Shown: positions 43,509 to 45,634 of the stretch, one piece after another | Layout: the number at the start of each line of letters is the position of its first letter | Numbering within the stretch: the first letter of the stretch is position 1 | Origin: Enterobacteriaceae bacterium | GTDB taxonomy: Bacteria > Pseudomonadota > Gammaproteobacteria > Enterobacterales > Enterobacteriaceae | DNA: 45,634 nt | Direction of reading: 5' to 3' | Assembly (NCBI GenBank): GCA_031261005.1 | Contig: JAISKF010000026.1 | Location: forward strand, 1-45,634 | Position numbers and translations under genes: made by a program | Notes under the pieces: model-generated | What the model was told of the DNA's origin: nothing | Seen by the model: only the letters and a program-made list of their open reading frames with translations | The model's database searches: none

Positions 43509-44411
43509 ATGCGAGTAAATCTGGACGTACTGCAAATACTTGATGCGCTGGAAAAGCATGGCAGCTTTGCTGCGGCAGCGGAATCATTATATAAAACGCC
43601 TTCTGCATTGAGTTATATGGTGCAGAAATTAGAAAGTGATTTAGATATAAAACTATTAGATCGCTCCGGTCATCGTTCTAAATTCACTGATACCGGAAAA
43701 GTGGTTTTAGAAAAAGGAAGAATGTTACTTAATGCTGCTAAAAATATAGAAAAACAAGCTGTTCAGATTGAATCAGGCTGGGAGAAAGAGTTGCATATTG
43801 CATTAGATGTCTCTTTTCCATTTCATATACTATTGCCAATGATTGAGGAGTTTTATCAGCTCAACAGCCTCACTCAGTTACAATTTACTCATCATGCACT
43901 GGCGGGAACGTGGGAGCAGCTTACTCTGAATAGTGCTGATATTGTCATTGGTGCAGTTAACGATCCGCCGATCTCTTCTGAATTTTCTTATCAGATGCTT
44001 GGTACGTTGGATAACGTATTTGTCATCTCGCCTGCCCACCCTCTCGCAAAAGTAGAAGAACCGATCGATAACCGAATCATTTGCCAATACCGCACGATTG
44101 TTATCAGCGATACGGTACAACATAGCCCGCGCCAAAACTCCAACTATATTAAAGAGCAGGAGCATATGCGGGTGTTTGATTTCCACAACAAAGTACAAGC
44201 GCTGATTTGCGGGCTAGGCTGCGGGCATTTGCCGCGTCATATAGCCGAACCCTATCTCCGCAGCGGCGTATTACTGGAAAAACAGGTGGTTTCATTGCGT
44301 AAAACCGACGTTGCCTACATAGGCTGGAGCAATATGGCGCAAGGTGAAGCCGCGCGCTGGTGGCTGGAAAACGTCATTAATAGCGAATTGATTAAAAGTA
44401 TGTATACCTGA
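43509..44411 (+). CDS. LysR-family transcriptional regulator, YhaJ-like
   Basis: A 300-residue regulator. The N-terminal winged helix (VLQILDALEKHGSFAAAAES, KTPSALSYMVQKLESDLDIK, DRSGHRSKFTDTGKVVLEKG) is followed by a periplasmic-binding-protein-like effector domain. The wording SFAAAAE...PSALSY..QKLE...LFDRSGHR-type closely follows the YhaJ branch of LysR proteins. Its target is unknown; the neighbouring kdgT lies downstream on the same strand, 600 bases away. AAAGG precedes the ATG. Confidence 0.9.
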   Translation: MRVNLDVLQILDALEKHGSFAAAAESLYKTPSALSYMVQKLESDLDIKLLDRSGHRSKFTDTGKVVLEKGRMLLNAAKNIEKQAVQIESGWEKELHIALDVSFPFHILLPMIEEFYQLNSLTQLQFTHHALAGTWEQLTLNSADIVIGAVNDPPISSEFSYQMLGTLDNVFVISPAHPLAKVEEPIDNRIICQYRTIVISDTVQHSPRQNSNYIKEQEHMRVFDFHNKVQALICGLGCGHLPRHIAEPYLRSGVLLEKQVVSLRKTDVAYIGWSNMAQGEAARWWLENVINSELIKSMYT

Positions 44412-44427
44412 CAGCTTTCCAATCTGC

Positions 44428-44541
44428 CGACCGTAAACCCACCGCGTTGTTCATGCGGGCGGCAGATTGCCGCCCCTACGAATTATTCTTTACTATCAAT
44501 ATATTAATCTGTTTTTTTATCCAAACCTGAGGTTAATTATT
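44428..44541 (-). repeat. Long palindromic intergenic repeat, copy G, truncated
   Basis: Reverse orientation relative to copies D, E and F: spacer CCCACCGCGTTGTTCATGC, palindrome GGGCGGCAGATTGCCGCCCC, then the flank AATATATTAATCTGTTTTTT and AACCTGAGGTTAATTA. The outer palindrome is cut down to CAATCTGCCGACCG. It follows the LysR stop. Confidence 0.8.
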
Positions 44542-44612
44542 AATTCTCCACCTAGCAACCTTTATGACAACTCTTTTTTTACATCATTCTTACCCGTTCT
44601 CTTTTGATGTAT

Positions 44613-44720
44613 GGTGATCATTATCACAATAAACTCTCTTTACTAAAATATCATAAAGATAAAATTGAAATAGCATTTCAATTTTATCTTTGTTTTATTG
44701 TTTGTATGACTCAGATCACA
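44613..44720 (+). promoter_or_regulatory. kdgT control region: CRP-like sites and a large palindrome
   Basis: GGTGA-N6-TCACA at 44613-44628 and TATGA-N6-TCACA at 44705-44720 resemble CRP sites. Between them a perfect 17-base inverted repeat with a 3-base centre spans 44655-44691, its core being TTGAAATAGCATTTCAA, which fits the GAAA/TTTC palindrome of KdgR operators (from memory). CRP and KdgR control of kdgT is known in enterics. The AT-rich leader to the gene is about 290 bases. Confidence 0.55.
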
Positions 44721-44932
44721 GCCAACTACCTTGATAATTCGCTAGTATCGCCGCAATTCTTAACGTTAACCAAACTGTCAGGATAAAAATAATACGATAA
44801 ATATCAATGGATTAATAAATAACGCTGAATGGGTTAAGCCAATTTAATTAATTGTATTTACTAAATAAATTATCTCGTTATCTGTCTGGGAAATAATAGT
44901 AAACATTAACAAATTTATTACGTGAACTTTAC

Positions 44933-44983
44933 CTCAACGCTTTATCACCAAACTTGTTTCACCATAATGGTAATAGCGTTGAG
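44933..44983 (+). promoter_or_regulatory. Leader hairpin before kdgT
   Basis: Perfect 9-base inverted repeat CTCAACGCT (44933-44941) and AGCGTTGAG (44975-44983) around a 33-base loop, ending 28 bases before the kdgT ATG. It could shape the 5' leader of the message; no riboswitch class is recognised. Confidence 0.4.
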
Positions 44984-45011
44984 AATAACATTCTTAATCA
45001 GGTGAAAAATA

Positions 45012-45634
45012 ATGAAGATTAAACAAGCTATCGATAGAATTCCCGGCGGATTGATGCTGGTTCCGCTGTTTCTCGGTGCGCTGTGCCATACCTTATCGCC
45101 AGATGCGGGCAAATATTTCGGTTCATTCACTAACGGCTTAATCTCCGGCACTGTGCCGATTCTGGCTGTATGGTTTTTCTGTATGGGCGCGTCTATTCAA
45201 CTAAGTGCCACCGGCACGGTATTGCGTAAATCCGGTACGCTGGTAATCACCAAAGTTGCCGTAGCATGGGTTGTTGCGGCGATTGCATCACACGTTCTGC
45301 CGGAAAATGGTATTGAAATCGGTTTCTTCACCGGTTTATCAACGCTGGCGCTGGTTGCTTCGATGGATATGACTAACGGCGGGCTGTACGCGTCCATCAT
45401 GCAGCAATACGGTTCACAGGAAGAAGCGGGTGCGTTCGTGCTGATGTCCATCGAATCAGGTCCGTTAATGACCATGTTCATTTTAGGTACAGCCGGTATC
45501 GCTTCGTTTGAGCCGCAAGCCTTTGTCGGCGCGGTTTTACCGTTTTTAATTGGCTTTGCGCTGGGGAATCTTGATCCTGAATTGCGCGGTTTATTTAGCA
45601 GCGCGGTGCATACGTTAATCCCATTCTTTGCCTT
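45012..45634 (+). CDS. kdgT: 2-keto-3-deoxygluconate permease KdgT (partial, cut by window end)
   Basis: Inner-membrane proton symporter for 2-keto-3-deoxygluconate from pectin and uronate breakdown. The visible 207 residues begin [20 protein letters not shown] and contain [40 protein letters not shown] and [19 protein letters not shown], all typical of KdgT with several membrane segments. AGGTG precedes the ATG. The family is about 327 residues, so about 120 are missing at the right edge. The upstream region carries CRP-like and KdgR-like sites. Confidence 0.95.
   Translation, partial: MKIKQAIDRIPGGLMLVPLFLGALCHTLSPDAGKYFGSFTNGLISGTVPILAVWFFCMGASIQLSATGTVLRKSGTLVITKVAVAWVVAAIASHVLPENGIEIGFFTGLSTLALVASMDMTNGGLYASIMQQYGSQEEAGAFVLMSIESGPLMTMFILGTAGIASFEPQAFVGAVLPFLIGFALGNLDPELRGLFSSAVHTLIPFFA

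Noticed and set aside
43215..43559. 114-codon minus-strand frame upstream of and into the LysR gene
   Set aside because: AT-rich low-complexity sequence rich in I, L, F, N, K and Y, overlapping the regulator's start and promoter region.

Overview
The window reads as the chromosome of an enterobacterium (order Enterobacterales). The backbone is enteric in content and order: cysJIH and cysGDNC for sulfate assimilation, a leuX-type tRNA-Leu(CAA), recJ-dsbC-xerD with divergent fldB, and a kdgT-type permease behind a YhaJ-like LysR gene. Moderate GC and the abundant palindromic intergenic repeats would suit a Budvicia/Pragia/Leminorella-like genus, but that is inference; no taxonomic marker is decisive.

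Layout. (1) 277-9540, minus strand: complete reductive sulfate assimilation set, transcribed cysJ-cysI-cysH, then cysG-cysD-cysN-cysC after a 403-base gap holding a repeat element. (2) 9690-12821: an IS110-type transposase tail, the intact tRNA-Leu(CAA) gene with its promoter and terminator, a HEPN-motif gene overlapping a truncated P2-type integrase, and a heavily decayed P4-type integrase. This is the left edge of a tRNA-associated island. (3) 13036-27291: a complete DNA phosphorothioation and restriction system. dptF-dptG-dptH and an extra HARE-HTH/Mrr nuclease gene lie on the plus strand, converging on dndB-dndC-dndD-dndE on the minus strand, with an IS256-type transposase tail between them. 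(4) 27458-29306: the right end of a Mu-like prophage, comprising an inverted tail-fibre fragment with stop codons, a gin-type invertase, a mom-type DNA modification gene and a Mu-like right terminus with tandem transposase-site-like sequences. (5) 29656-36186: LTA-synthase-type membrane phosphotransferase, then recJ, dsbC, xerD, fldB. (6) 36278-43168: a defence and addiction block of vapBC, a large two-HEPN Cas13a-like effector, an 11-repeat CRISPR array with its own promoter, mazEF and an orphan CRISPR-like repeat. The cas13a-array-mazEF part is bracketed by direct copies of a long intergenic repeat. (7) 43509-end: LysR regulator and kdgT (cut by the window end).

The standout is the stand-alone type VI-A-like CRISPR system. 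Both R-x4-H ribonuclease motifs are at Cas13a-like positions, and the repeat is of the Cas13a type (CCCC/GGGG stem followed by ACTGAAAC). A near-consensus sigma-70 promoter ends just before the first repeat, and no adaptation genes lie nearby. RNA targeting by Cas13a, DNA marking and restriction by Dnd/Dpt, base modification by Mom and two toxin-antitoxin pairs sit within 30 kb, so the stretch looks like a defence hotspot built in several steps. Function is inferred from motifs and context only; no database search was possible.
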